From NCBI GenBank assembly GCA_029261595.1, contig JAJDAZ010000006.1, positions 1-64,000 of the forward strand: a stretch of DNA of 64,000 nucleotides, written 5' to 3'. This document shows, piece by piece, positions 26,505 to 35,952 of the stretch. The notes beneath the pieces were generated by a model. That model did not search any database. It was not told the origin of the DNA and saw only the letters and a list, made by a program, of their open reading frames with translations. How positions within the stretch are numbered: position 1 is the first letter of the stretch; every line of letters begins with the position of its first letter. The stretch is from Nitrospinaceae bacterium (lineage in GTDB: Bacteria; Nitrospinota; Nitrospinia; Nitrospinales; VA-1). A program made the translations under genes and the position numbers.

Positions 26505-27104
26505 TTAATTCATCTTTTTGTTTTCCACTTCCGGAGGACGCATCATCTTGAGAGATTTATTGACTTCGTCAAGCATCGCAGACTCAATCACCTGACTGGT
26601 ATTCACCCACTCTACCAATAATTCAGCCAAAATTTCGGGCAACCCAAGCACATCGCTCATACCGGGTTTTGCCTCGACCGCTTTCCCACCGGCAAACCTG
26701 ATTTTTGGGGCCAGGTTGAACCGGGTCAACAACGGTTCTCCCATAGTATGAATATTGCAACTCACCGGTTGCTTGGAAACCTCTAAAACCTGTTCATTCA
26801 GGAGGGCGGTGAAAATCTTTTTTTTCACCAGCGATAGTTTGGTTTTACAGGCCGCGTTACGAATCATTCCCGCTGTGCTTCCCCGCATGCTCTTCTGGGT
26901 GCGTTTGTCCAGATAGAAATCCAACGTGCAGTCGACATTTTTTAAAGATGGATTCTTAAGGTTCTCGATGCAGGGTGGGGCCGCGGGTTTATTTTCCTGC
27001 GCATTCAATGGCAGGGAAAATGAAATTAGGGCGGATAAGAATACCATTCCTGCCAATAGGGGGGCGCTTCGGAGTCGGAAAAAAATACGTTTACAAACGG
27101 GCAT
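26505..27104 (-). CDS. Secreted hypothetical protein (199 aa)
   Basis: The N-terminus has a basic start and a hydrophobic core (LLAGMVFLSALISFSLPLNAQE) fitting a cleavable Sec signal peptide near residue 36. The mature part contains four or five cysteines (PPCIENL, VDCTLDF, NAACKTK, PVSCNIH), which could form disulfides in the periplasm. I recognise no family. Single gene on the minus strand between plus- and minus-strand neighbours. Confidence 0.75.
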   Translation of the reverse strand: MPVCKRIFFRLRSAPLLAGMVFLSALISFSLPLNAQENKPAAPPCIENLKNPSLKNVDCTLDFYLDKRTQKSMRGSTAGMIRNAACKTKLSLVKKKIFTALLNEQVLEVSKQPVSCNIHTMGEPLLTRFNLAPKIRFAGGKAVEAKPGMSDVLGLPEILAELLVEWVNTSQVIESAMLDEVNKSLKMMRPPEVENKKMN

Positions 27105-27447
27105 GAAGGTTAAATTCTCCCAGGGATTTTAACGGTTGTATGATCAAAGCCAGTCTTTTGATCATATCAAAATAAAGTGGGTGGGTGTCAACCTGTGTGT
27201 AAACTTTTTTTGCGGATGTTTAACCGGGCGATTTCGTCTTAACAAATGTGAAGCCACTTTTTTGAAGGGCATCGACGATCAAATGGGTTTCGAATTGCTC
27301 GACACTTTTGTCCAGGGAAAAAAACCGCCAGGAAGCCCTATGTTTGCCTTTTCATGTCCTATGAGTCAAATAGACTCATTGAGCGAAAGGTTTTTTTTAG
27401 GAGGTAGGTTTTAAATACCGAGATACTTTACGGTCCTAATATTTTTT
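27105..27447. other. Intergenic region downstream of gdhA
   Basis: No gene is supported. A plus-strand frame at 27136-27414 lacks a ribosome-binding site and any family resemblance. No clear terminator for gdhA is visible. Confidence 0.4.
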
Positions 27448-28803
27448 TCAAATCACCCCGTAAGCCAGCATGGCGTCGGCGACTTTGACAAAACCACCGA
27501 TGTTGGACCCTTTCACGTAGTTGATATAGTTTTCCTCTTTCTCAATTCCGTAAGTCACGCATTGCTGGTGGATACCGGCCATAATATCCTTGAGACGTTC
27601 TTCCAACTCCTCACGGGACCAGGAAAGCCGGATGCTGTTCTGAGTCATTTCCAGGCCGGATACGGCAACTCCTCCTGCGTTGGCCGCTTTGCCGGGAGCG
27701 AAAGGAATTTTAGCGTCCAGAAAAACATTGATGGCTTCCCGAGTTGTGGGCATGTTTGCCCCTTCCGCAAGCGCTATGAGGCCGTTTTTAACCAATTTTT
27801 TGGCCGCGGCTTCATCAATTTCGTTTTGGGTGGCGCAGGGAAACGCCAGATCGCATTTAATGCCCCAGGGTTTTTTTTCTTCGAAAAATTTGCATTTGTA
27901 CTTTTTGGCATACTCTTCAATTCGACCGCGACGAACGGTTTTCAAGTCGATGATGTAGGCGAGTTTTTCTTCGTTGAGTCCATCGGGATCATGAACAAAC
28001 CCTGAAGAGTCCGACATGGTGACTACTTTGCCTCCCAGATGCATGATTTTTTCCGCAGCATATTGGGCAACGTTTCCCGAACCCGAAACCAGGCACACTT
28101 TGTCTTTTATAGAATCGCCGTTGTGGTTCATCACTTGTTCCATAAAGTACGCGCATCCGTAGCCGGTGGCTTCTTTTCGGATCAGGCTTCCGCCAAATTC
28201 AATAGACTTCCCGGTGAGCGCTCCCGTGAACTCGTTTTTCAGCCTTTTGTATTGCCCGAACATATAGCTGATTTCACGGGCGCCAACGCCTATATCTCCC
28301 GCCGGCACATCCATGTTTTCCCCAATGTGTTTTGAAAGTTCAGTCATGAAGGATTGGCAAAACCGCATCACTTCGCGGTCGGATTTCCCCTTGGGGTTAA
28401 AATCGGCTCCACCTTTGCCGGAACCCATGGGCAGAGTGGTCAGGCTGTTTTTAAAGGTTTGCTCGAATCCAAGAAACTTCAGGATGCTCAAGTTTACCGA
28501 ATGATGAAACCGCAATCCCCCTTTGTAGGGACCGATAGAATTGTTGAACTGAACGCGATACCCTCGATTGACATGAACTTCCCCGTTATCGTCCTCCCAT
28601 ACCACCCGGAAAATGATGGTTCGGTCGGGCTCGGTCATACGTTCCAATATCTTTGGAACCAGATACTTTGAATTCCCATTGATGTAGGGGATAACGAATT
28701 CGGCGAACTCCATAACAGCTTGATGAAATTCAGGCTCGCCTGGGCTTCTTTTAACCAGTCCTTCGTGGAAATGCTCCAGTGTCAATTCAGGCGTCGGGTT
28801 CAC
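27448..28803 (-). CDS. gdhA: NADP-specific glutamate dehydrogenase
   Basis: GdhA aminates 2-oxoglutarate to glutamate with NADPH and is a hexameric cytoplasmic enzyme. The 451 residues contain GGLRFHHSVNLSILKFLGFEQ, PMGSGKGGADFNPKGKSD with the catalytic Lys region, and PAGDIGVGAREI. The dinucleotide fold is at VSGSGNVAQYAAEK, followed by ALAEGANMPTT. The start is GTG at 28803, with GGAG 7 nt upstream (ataaggagtgtgccGTG). The frame stays open further upstream, but that extension lacks family resemblance. With this start the length equals that of typical class I hexameric GDH. Confidence 0.97.
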   Translation of the reverse strand: MNPTPELTLEHFHEGLVKRSPGEPEFHQAVMEFAEFVIPYINGNSKYLVPKILERMTEPDRTIIFRVVWEDDNGEVHVNRGYRVQFNNSIGPYKGGLRFHHSVNLSILKFLGFEQTFKNSLTTLPMGSGKGGADFNPKGKSDREVMRFCQSFMTELSKHIGENMDVPAGDIGVGAREISYMFGQYKRLKNEFTGALTGKSIEFGGSLIRKEATGYGCAYFMEQVMNHNGDSIKDKVCLVSGSGNVAQYAAEKIMHLGGKVVTMSDSSGFVHDPDGLNEEKLAYIIDLKTVRRGRIEEYAKKYKCKFFEEKKPWGIKCDLAFPCATQNEIDEAAAKKLVKNGLIALAEGANMPTTREAINVFLDAKIPFAPGKAANAGGVAVSGLEMTQNSIRLSWSREELEERLKDIMAGIHQQCVTYGIEKEENYINYVKGSNIGGFVKVADAMLAYGVI

Positions 28804-28998
28804 GGCACACTCCTTATGGGTGATGGTGAAAGATTTGCAATCGCTTTCAATTTCCAGGACATCTTTTAAGGTTGAAGAAAACCATCTACCCATCCTAAAA
28901 GGCGAAGGGGAAATTAATTGATATTAAGTTAGTGTTGGCAGGAACCATATCCTGACAAATTTTTTAATTCAATTTCCAAACCCGAACATAAGTTAATT

Positions 28999-29568
28999 TC
29001 AGGCGGGTATCCTCTTCAACGTGTTTTTATCAATGTGGTGAAACAGTTCCGCCTGGCCTTTGATCTGGATCTGGGTGTCTTCTTCATAACTGAAGCTATT
29101 TGCATCGTGGACGGTGACTTTGAGCTCAAAACGAACCGTTTTGAATTCCCGGTCCAGAAACGGGTTGGAGCAAATGCCATAGGTTTCAGAACCCACATCG
29201 GCTGATAAAAAGAATTCCCTGGCTTCAGGTTCCACAGTACCGCCAGCGATCACCGCCACCCCGCGGGGCACTATGAAACATTTGGTCACCTGTTTTTCCG
29301 CCGGATCCCAAAGCCAGTATCCAAGCTCTTCATGAAAGGGGCTTTCCTCTACCAGCCGCCATGCAGTGGTCGAATACCTAAGTCCGTAAAGAGCCTGGGC
29401 GTGGTTGTTCACCGGACCGAAAGGATCGAGAACCAATCGCTCACGGTATTTATTGATTTCCGTCTCTCTGGGATCGTCGTCAGGAGCGGTATCGTCTCCC
29501 TTGTCCCCCTCCCAGATTCCGGCTAATGGGGCTAAAGGCCCGAGGTTTTCTATCAGTTGCCGGGTCAT
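28999..29568 (-). CDS. Nitrobindin-like heme-binding beta-barrel (FABP-like)
   Basis: The 189-residue protein has LAPLAGIWEGDKGDD at the N-terminus, resembling the GxWxGxG motif of the THAP4/nitrobindin-like barrel (former DUF1794). Alternating strands such as ELGYWLWDPAEKQVTKCFIVPRG and GVAVIAGGTVEPE follow. Known family members bind haem b and react with nitric oxide or peroxynitrite. The proximal His near the C-terminus of true nitrobindins could correspond to HHIDKNTLKRI, but I cannot verify haem binding. The gene has its own position, divergent from the cold-shock region. Confidence 0.75.
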   Translation of the reverse strand: MTRQLIENLGPLAPLAGIWEGDKGDDTAPDDDPRETEINKYRERLVLDPFGPVNNHAQALYGLRYSTTAWRLVEESPFHEELGYWLWDPAEKQVTKCFIVPRGVAVIAGGTVEPEAREFFLSADVGSETYGICSNPFLDREFKTVRFELKVTVHDANSFSYEEDTQIQIKGQAELFHHIDKNTLKRIPA

Positions 29569-29897
29569 ATATACTCCTCCTGATACGATTTATGATTTCA
29601 ACCTTGATTACTTGATGAGCGACAATTATTAGCGAACATTATCATCCATCGATATTTCAATCCAACAAAAGTTAAAGACTTCAAATTTAGGGGAAGCGAC
29701 AGAAGAAGGAGTCAATCTCAAGGGATTTATTCATCCATTTGACAGGCAAAAATTTTCTGAAATATTTTCCAGGCCTGATTGCGTGCCTGGTTTTCAGTCA
29801 ACCCATTGTTTTTATTTAGTTTATTTTCAAGAGCGAGATTTTGCATAAGAACACTTTACCATTTAATCAATTTAAATTCCCTATTGGGGTGTTTATG
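29569..29897. other. Intergenic region upstream of the nitrobindin-like gene and candidate sRNA
   Basis: AT-rich, without a supported open frame. It presumably carries the divergent promoter of the gene at 28999-29568. Confidence 0.4.
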
Positions 29898-30033
29898 TGC
29901 TAGTATCAGACCAGTGATAGTAGGTTGGTGAAGGTCAAGAGCTAGGTTTTCGCGTTAAAACAGGCTCAGGGTAAGATAGAGTAAAACAATAAAGGTTTTA
30001 TTTTTTCGGCCATCCTTCGGATGGTTTTTTTTT
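29898..30033 (+). ncRNA. Candidate small RNA or cold-shock leader
   Basis: An extended -10 box TGCTAGTAT at 29898-29906 predicts a transcript start near 29913. The transcript would end at a strong terminator (ccatcc-ttc-ggatgg plus nine T at 30010-30033), giving about 120 nt. No open frame with a ribosome-binding site is present. It could be an independent sRNA or an attenuated leader of the cold-shock gene at 30148. Confidence 0.4.
30005..30033 (+). terminator. Rho-independent terminator upstream of the cold-shock gene
   Basis: A GCCATCC-ttc-GGATGG stem is followed by nine T. No protein gene precedes it on this strand. Confidence 0.85.
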
Positions 30034-30147
30034 GTCCCCAAACTGTAGCTGATTGTCCTTTTTACTAACAACCTTAGTTAAAATTTGGGAAGGCTGGTTT
30101 CGGTTTTATTGAAAAAGCGTTCCCTCCAATTTGTAGGAGAAGATGGT

Positions 30148-30348
30148 ATGTCACAAGGTACGGTAAAGTGGTTTAACGAGAGTAAAGGTTATGGTTTTAT
30201 TGAGTCCGAGAGCGGCAAAGATCTGTTTGTTCATTTCTCGGAAATTCAAGGAGAAGGTTTCAAGACTCTCAGGGAAGGCCAGTCAGTGGAATTTGAGGAA
30301 GGCATGGGTCAGAAAGGTCCTTGTGCTACCAACGTTGTGCCTAAATAA
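30148..30348 (+). CDS. Cold-shock protein (CspA family)
   Basis: This is a single-stranded nucleic-acid-binding beta-barrel that acts as an RNA chaperone. The 66-residue protein has RNP1 KGYGFI (13-18) and RNP2 LFVHFS (26-31), plus the standard [13 protein letters not shown] start. The ATG at 30148 has AGGAGA upstream. The frame extends to 30085, but that would add a non-family N-terminus. A strong terminator follows. The long upstream region is consistent with the cold-regulated leaders of this family. Confidence 0.96.
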   Translation: MSQGTVKWFNESKGYGFIESESGKDLFVHFSEIQGEGFKTLREGQSVEFEEGMGQKGPCATNVVPK

Positions 30349-30365
30349 AATTACTTATATATCCT

Positions 30366-30398
30366 GCCGGCAGAGTTTTGGCTCTGCCGGTTTTTTTT
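30366..30398 (+). terminator. Rho-independent terminator after the cold-shock gene
   Basis: Stem CCGGCAGAG/CTCTGCCGG, loop ttttgg, then eight T. Confidence 0.93.
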
Positions 30399-30440
30399 AA
30401 ACCCGAGAGATCGCAAACTACAAAGGAAACGAGACAAAAT

Positions 30441-30611
30441 ATGCATGAAGTCAAAGTTTACGATGGCGCTGGAAATTTGAAAAAGGTGATTTCGGTGAAA
30501 AAATTAACCGAAAGATCGGATAGATTATTCAACACCCCCTCGCTCTATCAAAAAGGTTCTAAAAAGCCAAAATCTCCAACCCAGGCTTCAGAAGTTCCCG
30601 GAAAAAATTAA
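30441..30611 (+). CDS. Small protein of the HEVKVY family, copy 2
   Basis: This 56-residue basic protein begins MHEVKVYDGAGNLKKVIS. It shares HEVKVY-x3-G-x-LKK-x-IS with the protein at 25649 but differs after residue 20. The C-terminus is Lys/Ser/Pro-rich and probably disordered. The ribosome-binding region aaaggaaacgagac is present. It sits between the cold-shock gene's terminator and the DEAD-box helicase gene. No function can be assigned. Confidence 0.7.
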   Translation: MHEVKVYDGAGNLKKVISVKKLTERSDRLFNTPSLYQKGSKKPKSPTQASEVPGKN

Positions 30612-30803
30612 ACCTCGCTGATTGCAGTAAAAGTTAACGGATTGTATCAACACAACTTCCCAAGGTTGTTGCAGGGGCAGTCGATACAGTTTTAACTGCC
30701 CCCACGTGCTCACAAACAAAGACATATAAAAAGGCGGATAACTTGAGGTCCAGTGACCTTCGCTCTGCCGGGTCTTTATTCAAATTTAAAATCAAAGGAA
30801 ATT

Positions 30804-32153
30804 ATGTTGATGCATTCATCCATTGCCCCCACTCCAGGGGGGTTCGACAATCTGAACCTGATCAGCCCTATTCGCCGGGCGGTTAGTGAGGAAAAGTACT
30901 CCCTCCCAACTCCGATTCAAACGCAAGCCATCCCGCATCTTTTAGAGGGTCGTGATCTTTTAGGATGCGCCCAAACGGGAACAGGAAAAACGGCTGCGTT
31001 TGCCTTGCCCATTTTACAGCGGTTGGCGGAAGATAAAAAAACTCCCAAGACGAAAAGCATGCGTGCCCTGATTCTCACGCCCACCCGTGAACTGGCCGTG
31101 CAGATCAGCGATAGTTTCCGTACTTACGGGAGGTATCTGAAAATCAGTCATACGGTTATTTATGGCGGCGTTAAATACAATGCGCAAATACGGGCTTTAT
31201 CGCGCGGCCTGGATATCGTTGTGGCCACGCCAGGGCGATTGCTCGATCTTTTCGATCAGGGCCATATACGAATGGACGAAATTGATGTTCTGGTTTTGGA
31301 CGAAGCCGACCGCATGCTGGATATGGGTTTTCTTCCAGACATTCGAAAAATATTTTCAGCCATTCCCGAAGTACGTCAGACCATGTTGTTTTCCGCCACC
31401 CTGCCGGATGAGATCGTTAAAATCGCCAAAAGATTTCTCAGCGACCCCGTCCAGGTCACCGTATCTCCGCCCGCCAGCACGGTGGATAAAATTGATCAGC
31501 GAGTTCTATTTGTCGATCGAGAAAACAAATACGATTTGCTTGAATCCGTTCTTCAGGATGAAACCATGCACCGGGTTCTTGTGTTTGCACGCACAAAACA
31601 CGGGTCCAACCGGCTTGTGCAAAAATTGAGCAAAATTAAAGTCCGGTCGGTGGCGCTTCACGGCAATAAATCCCAAGCGGCGCGGTTGGAAGCCTTGCAA
31701 AAATTCCGTGACGGAAAAGTCCGGGTTTTAGTGGCAACGGACATCGCCTCCCGCGGCCTGGATGTCGATGGCATCTCCCACGTGGTCAACTACGAGCTTC
31801 CTAACGAGCCAGAAAGCTACGTTCATCGGATCGGGCGGACAGCGCGCGCCGGCACCGAGGGCATCGCGATCTCGTTTTGTGACGCCGGGGAACGTGGTTT
31901 TTTGCGGGACATTGAGAGAGTGATCAACCGCACGGTGAAGGTGGACGAAGATCATGCGTTCCACTCACCAGCCGTTGCGGCCCATACCAAACGTTCCAAT
32001 GGGAACGGGAATAAAAAATGGGGTGATCGAAAAAGCAAAAATGGCCAACGGCCAGGGACAAGCAAAAACTCATTCAATCGAGGAAAGAGCACGACGGGAA
32101 AACCAAATCCAAATAAAGCCGCTGGCCGTCGAAGGTTTCAACGAGCCCGGTAA
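30804..32153 (+). CDS. DEAD-box ATP-dependent RNA helicase (RhlE-like)
   Basis: This RNA helicase is likely involved in ribosome assembly or cold adaptation. In 449 residues it has the Q motif [12 protein letters not shown], motif [12 protein letters not shown], Ia PTRELA, II DEAD, III SAT, then [11 protein letters not shown] and [10 protein letters not shown]. The tail after residue 390 is basic and Gly/Asn/Lys-rich, typical of RhlE-type helicases that bind RNA unspecifically. The ATG at 30804 has AAAGGA upstream. The nearby cold-shock gene fits a shared role in RNA unfolding, which is inference. Confidence 0.95.
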   Translation: MLMHSSIAPTPGGFDNLNLISPIRRAVSEEKYSLPTPIQTQAIPHLLEGRDLLGCAQTGTGKTAAFALPILQRLAEDKKTPKTKSMRALILTPTRELAVQISDSFRTYGRYLKISHTVIYGGVKYNAQIRALSRGLDIVVATPGRLLDLFDQGHIRMDEIDVLVLDEADRMLDMGFLPDIRKIFSAIPEVRQTMLFSATLPDEIVKIAKRFLSDPVQVTVSPPASTVDKIDQRVLFVDRENKYDLLESVLQDETMHRVLVFARTKHGSNRLVQKLSKIKVRSVALHGNKSQAARLEALQKFRDGKVRVLVATDIASRGLDVDGISHVVNYELPNEPESYVHRIGRTARAGTEGIAISFCDAGERGFLRDIERVINRTVKVDEDHAFHSPAVAAHTKRSNGNGNKKWGDRKSKNGQRPGTSKNSFNRGKSTTGKPNPNKAAGRRRFQRAR

Positions 32154-32209
32154 AAGCTGGATCACTGCAGCAATAATCTCGCCTTGATAATGCAATCATG
32201 GACCATGGG

Positions 32210-32235
32210 CCAACCCCTCAAATCAGAGGGGTTGG
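32210..32235. terminator. Hairpin after the DEAD-box helicase gene
   Basis: A perfect 10-bp stem CCAACCCCTC/GAGGGGTTGG has loop aaatca. It lacks a T-run, so it may be a Rho-dependent or processing signal rather than a classic terminator. Confidence 0.5.
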
Positions 32236-32368
32236 TGATTGCAAAAATTCATAAAAATATTTCTTAGCGATCCCTTAAAATGTGCTCCAGGTTATGAGTG
32301 ATTTTGGTTGAAGAAAACCCCAATGTTGATATTATGCGTGACTGAATATTTTCAGGAGGAGCGAATTA

Positions 32369-33595
32369 GTGAATCAGGCAAAAAGACCGTCATCGAACAA
32401 AGTAAAAATTGCAATTTTGGGCATGGGCAACTGTGCCAGTTCCTTGATTCAGGGGATTCATTTTTACGGAAACGCGGAACAGGAAGATATCATTGGCCTG
32501 ATGCACCGAGAGATCGGAGGCTATAAGCCCGGAGATATCGAAGTGGTTGCGGCGTTCGATGTGGATGCCCGTAAAGTCGGAAAAGACGTCGCTAAAGCCA
32601 TATTCGCCGAGCCCAATTGTACCAAGGTGTTTTGCCCGAATATCCCTGCTTTGGGGGTGATAGTCAAAATGGGTCAGGTTCTGGATGGATTCTCGGATCA
32701 CATGAAGAATTATGAGGACAAAAATACCTTTGTTCTTTCCGAAGAAGCACAGCCCGATAAAGATGAAGTGGTGCAGGTGCTACACGATTCGGGAGCGGAG
32801 ATTCTTGTGAACTACCTGCCGGTGGGGTCAGAAAAGGCAACGCGTTTTTATGCGGAATGTGCCCTGGAGGCGGGTCTTGGTTTTATCAATAACATCCCGG
32901 TATTTATCGCCAGCGACCCCAAATGGGCGGATCGATTCCAGGACAAAAACCTTCCCTTGATCGGGGACGATATCAAATCGCAACTGGGGGCGACCATCGT
33001 GCACCGCACGTTGACCGATTTGTTCAAAAAGCGCGGCGTTAAATTAGAAAACACATATCAGCTCAATACGGGAGGGAACACTGATTTTTTGAATATGCTC
33101 AACCGCCACCGGTTGGCATCGAAAAAAACATCCAAAACTGAAGCCGTGCAATCCGTCATGGCCAAACGCCTGGATGCAGAAAACATCCACGTCGGTCCCA
33201 GCGATCATGTGCCGTGGCAAAAGGACAACAAGGTCTGTTTCATTCGCATGGAGGGCAAGCTCTTCGGCGATGTTGCTATGAACCTGGAAATGAGACTTTC
33301 CGTGGAAGATTCCCCCAACTCCGCAGGGGTGGCCATCGACACCATCCGTTGCACCAAACTAGCGCTTGACCGCGGCCTGGGTGGCGTGCTCATACCGCCG
33401 TCCTCTTACTTCTGCAAGCATCCTCCCCAGCAATTTACCGATGACGAAGCCTATAACATGACCGAAGCATTTATCAACGGGACCGACCTTGAAGGCGGGG
33501 AATTGCGCCGTCAGGATGGCGATGCGGTTGAGGAAATCCTCCCTTTGAAGCCAGTGGTCAAAGTGCGAGCGGACAGTAAAAATACAAACTGCTGA
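32369..33595 (+). CDS. ino1: myo-Inositol-1-phosphate synthase
   Basis: Ino1 converts glucose-6-phosphate to inositol-1-phosphate using bound NAD. The 408-residue protein has GMGNCASSLIQG as the nucleotide loop. It also carries YLPVGSEKATRFYAECAL, FINNIPVFIASDP, DDIKSQLGATIVHRTLTDLF and NTGGNTDFLNM, the active-site signatures of the prokaryotic family. The start is GTG at 32369 behind AGGAGG. The family is common in archaea and actinobacteria and patchy in Gram-negatives, so horizontal acquisition is possible. The product may feed inositol lipids or a compatible solute. Confidence 0.96.
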   Translation: MNQAKRPSSNKVKIAILGMGNCASSLIQGIHFYGNAEQEDIIGLMHREIGGYKPGDIEVVAAFDVDARKVGKDVAKAIFAEPNCTKVFCPNIPALGVIVKMGQVLDGFSDHMKNYEDKNTFVLSEEAQPDKDEVVQVLHDSGAEILVNYLPVGSEKATRFYAECALEAGLGFINNIPVFIASDPKWADRFQDKNLPLIGDDIKSQLGATIVHRTLTDLFKKRGVKLENTYQLNTGGNTDFLNMLNRHRLASKKTSKTEAVQSVMAKRLDAENIHVGPSDHVPWQKDNKVCFIRMEGKLFGDVAMNLEMRLSVEDSPNSAGVAIDTIRCTKLALDRGLGGVLIPPSSYFCKHPPQQFTDDEAYNMTEAFINGTDLEGGELRRQDGDAVEEILPLKPVVKVRADSKNTNC

Positions 33596-33956
33596 TTGCC
33601 GGCCTGAATTCCTTCCAAAAATTTATAAGCGTTGATCACATCAAACCTGCCGTTTGTCTATTGAATATGTTTGCCCTGGACAGACGCCGCGTCCACGGTC
33701 CTGCTGTGGTCGATCCGGTCGCCCTTTTTTATCCAGGTGATATTTCCTTGCCCTTAGGGTGAAATATTTGCTTCCTACTGCCTACAACGCGGAACGCCCT
33801 CATTGGTTGACAAGAAAGTGAAAAAATCGTTTTTATTGAAAAATCAAAAGTCGGGGGGGCTTTCAGGGTAGAGAAACAGCCAGATTGAAAATTAGGGGTG
33901 GGCGTAAATGGGGCTTATTAAAAGAAGGTATCAACTACCGGGTTTAACGTATGGGG
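33596..33956. other. Intergenic region after ino1
   Basis: No gene or clear terminator is seen. A short CG-rich stretch near 33690-33730 contains weak inverted repeats only. Confidence 0.4.
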
Positions 33957-34424
33957 TCAATTGGGGTTCCGGGTGATGTTCATGAGAATTTTCTCAATAT
34001 TTTCCAGCGCCTTATGGTGTTTTTGTCCCAGTTGCTCCAGTTCTTCCTGAAGTTTTTTATTTTGGAGGCTCAGTTTGGTTGAGGATTCGATCAAATTAAG
34101 ATTGGTTTGAATCGATTTTATGAGATGGCCCCGCAATTCTCGCACCATCCTTCGAAACACTTCCTCCGGCGGTTCTTCCTCATTGGTTAGAGGGGCCGAA
34201 CTGGTCTTCTCCTCATCTTCTTTCACCATCTTCATCAACTCGTTGATATTCAGAATGATCTTATCCTTGAGAGACCCGCTCAACTCATTGAGTGCCTGAT
34301 AATTGGTCAGCGAACAGCGTACGGAAGGCGATTGAAGGATGGCTTTCTCAATTTCCTCCCACAAAAGTTCCAACGCTTCCTCTTTCCGCTTTTTATGTGT
34401 GGCTTTGGTCTCTTTGGGAGCCAT
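33957..34424 (-). CDS. Hypothetical helical protein (155 aa)
   Basis: I do not recognise this protein. It is soluble, charged and predicted largely helical. The last 60 residues form a likely coiled coil (SIQTNLNLIESSTKLSLQNK then KLQEELEQLGQKHH). The ATG at 34424 is preceded on the minus strand by GGAGGA, a good ribosome-binding site, which supports translation. Confidence 0.7.
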   Translation of the reverse strand: MAPKETKATHKKRKEEALELLWEEIEKAILQSPSVRCSLTNYQALNELSGSLKDKIILNINELMKMVKEDEEKTSSAPLTNEEEPPEEVFRRMVRELRGHLIKSIQTNLNLIESSTKLSLQNKKLQEELEQLGQKHHKALENIEKILMNITRNPN

Positions 34425-34636
34425 GACAGTTGATTCCTCCTCCGGTGGACATTTTTTGAGATGAAGTCTTCATCCCGAATGTTTAACCAGAATAGGAAAA
34501 CGGTATCCCGAAATGGTCGAGACCGGGTTACAGTATTGTTAATTGAAGGACGGAGGTAAGAGCTGTAAAAATAATGTGTTAGGGCGATGGCGAACCGGAT
34601 GCATGGGCACGGCTTTTTGAAGGAAAGGGTCAAAAA

Positions 34637-35002
34637 TTAATTCAAAGTGGCTGATAATTCGCGGGCTTTGAAATAATAGGCGTGGATTTTAAAATAAGTT
34701 TCTGAAGGCAGGCTTTTTTCGTTTTTTAAGGCCCTGGTTTCGTTGGGGAGTAATTTTTTTACCAGCTCAAAACTGTCCCCGATGGGTTTTTCTTTTTTAT
34801 CCACCAATTGCATTTGGACTTTGGCCGAAATCATTTTATCGCATTTATTGACCACCATTGCGTTCCAGGCAAGGTACACCTTATTGCCTTCCTGCCGGAG
34901 AATTTTAACCGCCATATTTTCAAAGCCAATGCACTCGGACCCCCAGGATTTTCCCGGAAGAATGAGGGTGGTCAGCAAGGCAAGAAGGATAAATTTTCTC
35001 AT
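34637..35002 (-). CDS. Small exported hypothetical protein (121 aa)
   Basis: The N-terminus MRKFILLALLTTLILPGKSWGSE is a clear Sec signal peptide with cleavage expected near residue 21. The mature part is about 100 residues with two cysteines (SECIGFEN and VVNKCDKM) that could form a disulfide, and a beta-rich pattern. The ribosome-binding site AGGAAA precedes the ATG. No family was recognised. Confidence 0.75.
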   Translation of the reverse strand: MRKFILLALLTTLILPGKSWGSECIGFENMAVKILRQEGNKVYLAWNAMVVNKCDKMISAKVQMQLVDKKEKPIGDSFELVKKLLPNETRALKNEKSLPSETYFKIHAYYFKARELSATLN

Positions 35003-35260
35003 GCATTTCCTTTCCTGATAACGTCGTAATCACCCTTGATTTGCAGGGTTCATGCCGTTCTACAGGCTGGGAGCAGTGAAAATAAATTCCGCATTTTCAG
35101 GTCCATTCGGATGCGGTGGGAGAAAGTGTTTTGTAAAGCGTCTGATCTTTGTTCCCAGTTTTCCCGAATTAATAAAAAATATCACACCCTTTTATTTAAA
35201 ACCGGGTATGGGCCCGGTTCATGGTTCGGATTGAAGGCGAAGAGAAATCGTGAGCCTGAT

Positions 35261-35866
35261 TTATTTTTCTATTCGCTGGGCCGTGTGGGTGAACTCAAAA
35301 GACGATTCCGAGGTCCAGTGAATGGGAATGTAATCGGGAAATTGAGTTTTTCTGTTGAACACGGCGGATTCGACTTCGGCTAATGAAAGGTTGGTTGCGA
35401 AACGAAGATTCGCGCCGGTCAGGTTCGCCCCGCTGAGGACGGTCCCGGAAAAATCCGCGCCGCTCAAGTTGGCTTCCATCAAATCGGTGCCGCCAAGGTT
35501 GGCGTCTTTCAGTTTGGCTCCCATCAGATTGGCGCGGAGGAAGTCGGCTTTGAAAATTTTTGCCTCCTTGAGGTTGGCTCCCATCAGGTTGGCCGCCACC
35601 AGGCTAGTGCGGATCAGGCTGGCGCCGCTTAAATTAGCCCCTATCAGAACCGCGCGGTTGAGGTTCGCTTCGCTCAGATTGGTCCCGCTTAAATTGGCGT
35701 CTATCATGTTGACGCCTTTTAATTTGGTCCTGCTGAGATTGGTTCCGCTCAAATCGGTCCGGATCAGATTCATGGAAGAAAGATCCTGCCCGGTCAGGTC
35801 GGCGCTTTTTAGATCATCCTTGGAGAACACGTTTTTGCAATGCAGAGGATTCATTTCCAGAGACAT
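35261..35866 (-). CDS. Pentapeptide-repeat protein 1
   Basis: This 201-residue protein contains about 25 consecutive A(D/N)LxX units (residues 17-150) that fold as a right-handed quadrilateral beta-helix. The C-terminal segment LSLAEVESAVFNRKTQFPDYIPIHW is shared with its two neighbours, showing a common origin. It has no signal peptide. Some pentapeptide proteins mimic DNA and bind gyrase; nothing here proves that role. It is followed on the same strand by two paralogues upstream (35953, 36644). Confidence 0.93.
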   Translation of the reverse strand: MSLEMNPLHCKNVFSKDDLKSADLTGQDLSSMNLIRTDLSGTNLSRTKLKGVNMIDANLSGTNLSEANLNRAVLIGANLSGASLIRTSLVAANLMGANLKEAKIFKADFLRANLMGAKLKDANLGGTDLMEANLSGADFSGTVLSGANLTGANLRFATNLSLAEVESAVFNRKTQFPDYIPIHWTSESSFEFTHTAQRIEK

Positions 35867-35952
35867 ATTTGAACTTCCAGATTAATGGGATATCAATCTT
35901 CCAAAAGGTTGAATGGTGCGATGATAATTCTGAGTTCCGGCGAGTTCGCATT

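Noticed and set aside
28804-28893. N-terminal extension of glutamate dehydrogenase
   Set aside because: The extension lacks family similarity, and a GTG with a good ribosome-binding site at 28803 gives the standard length.
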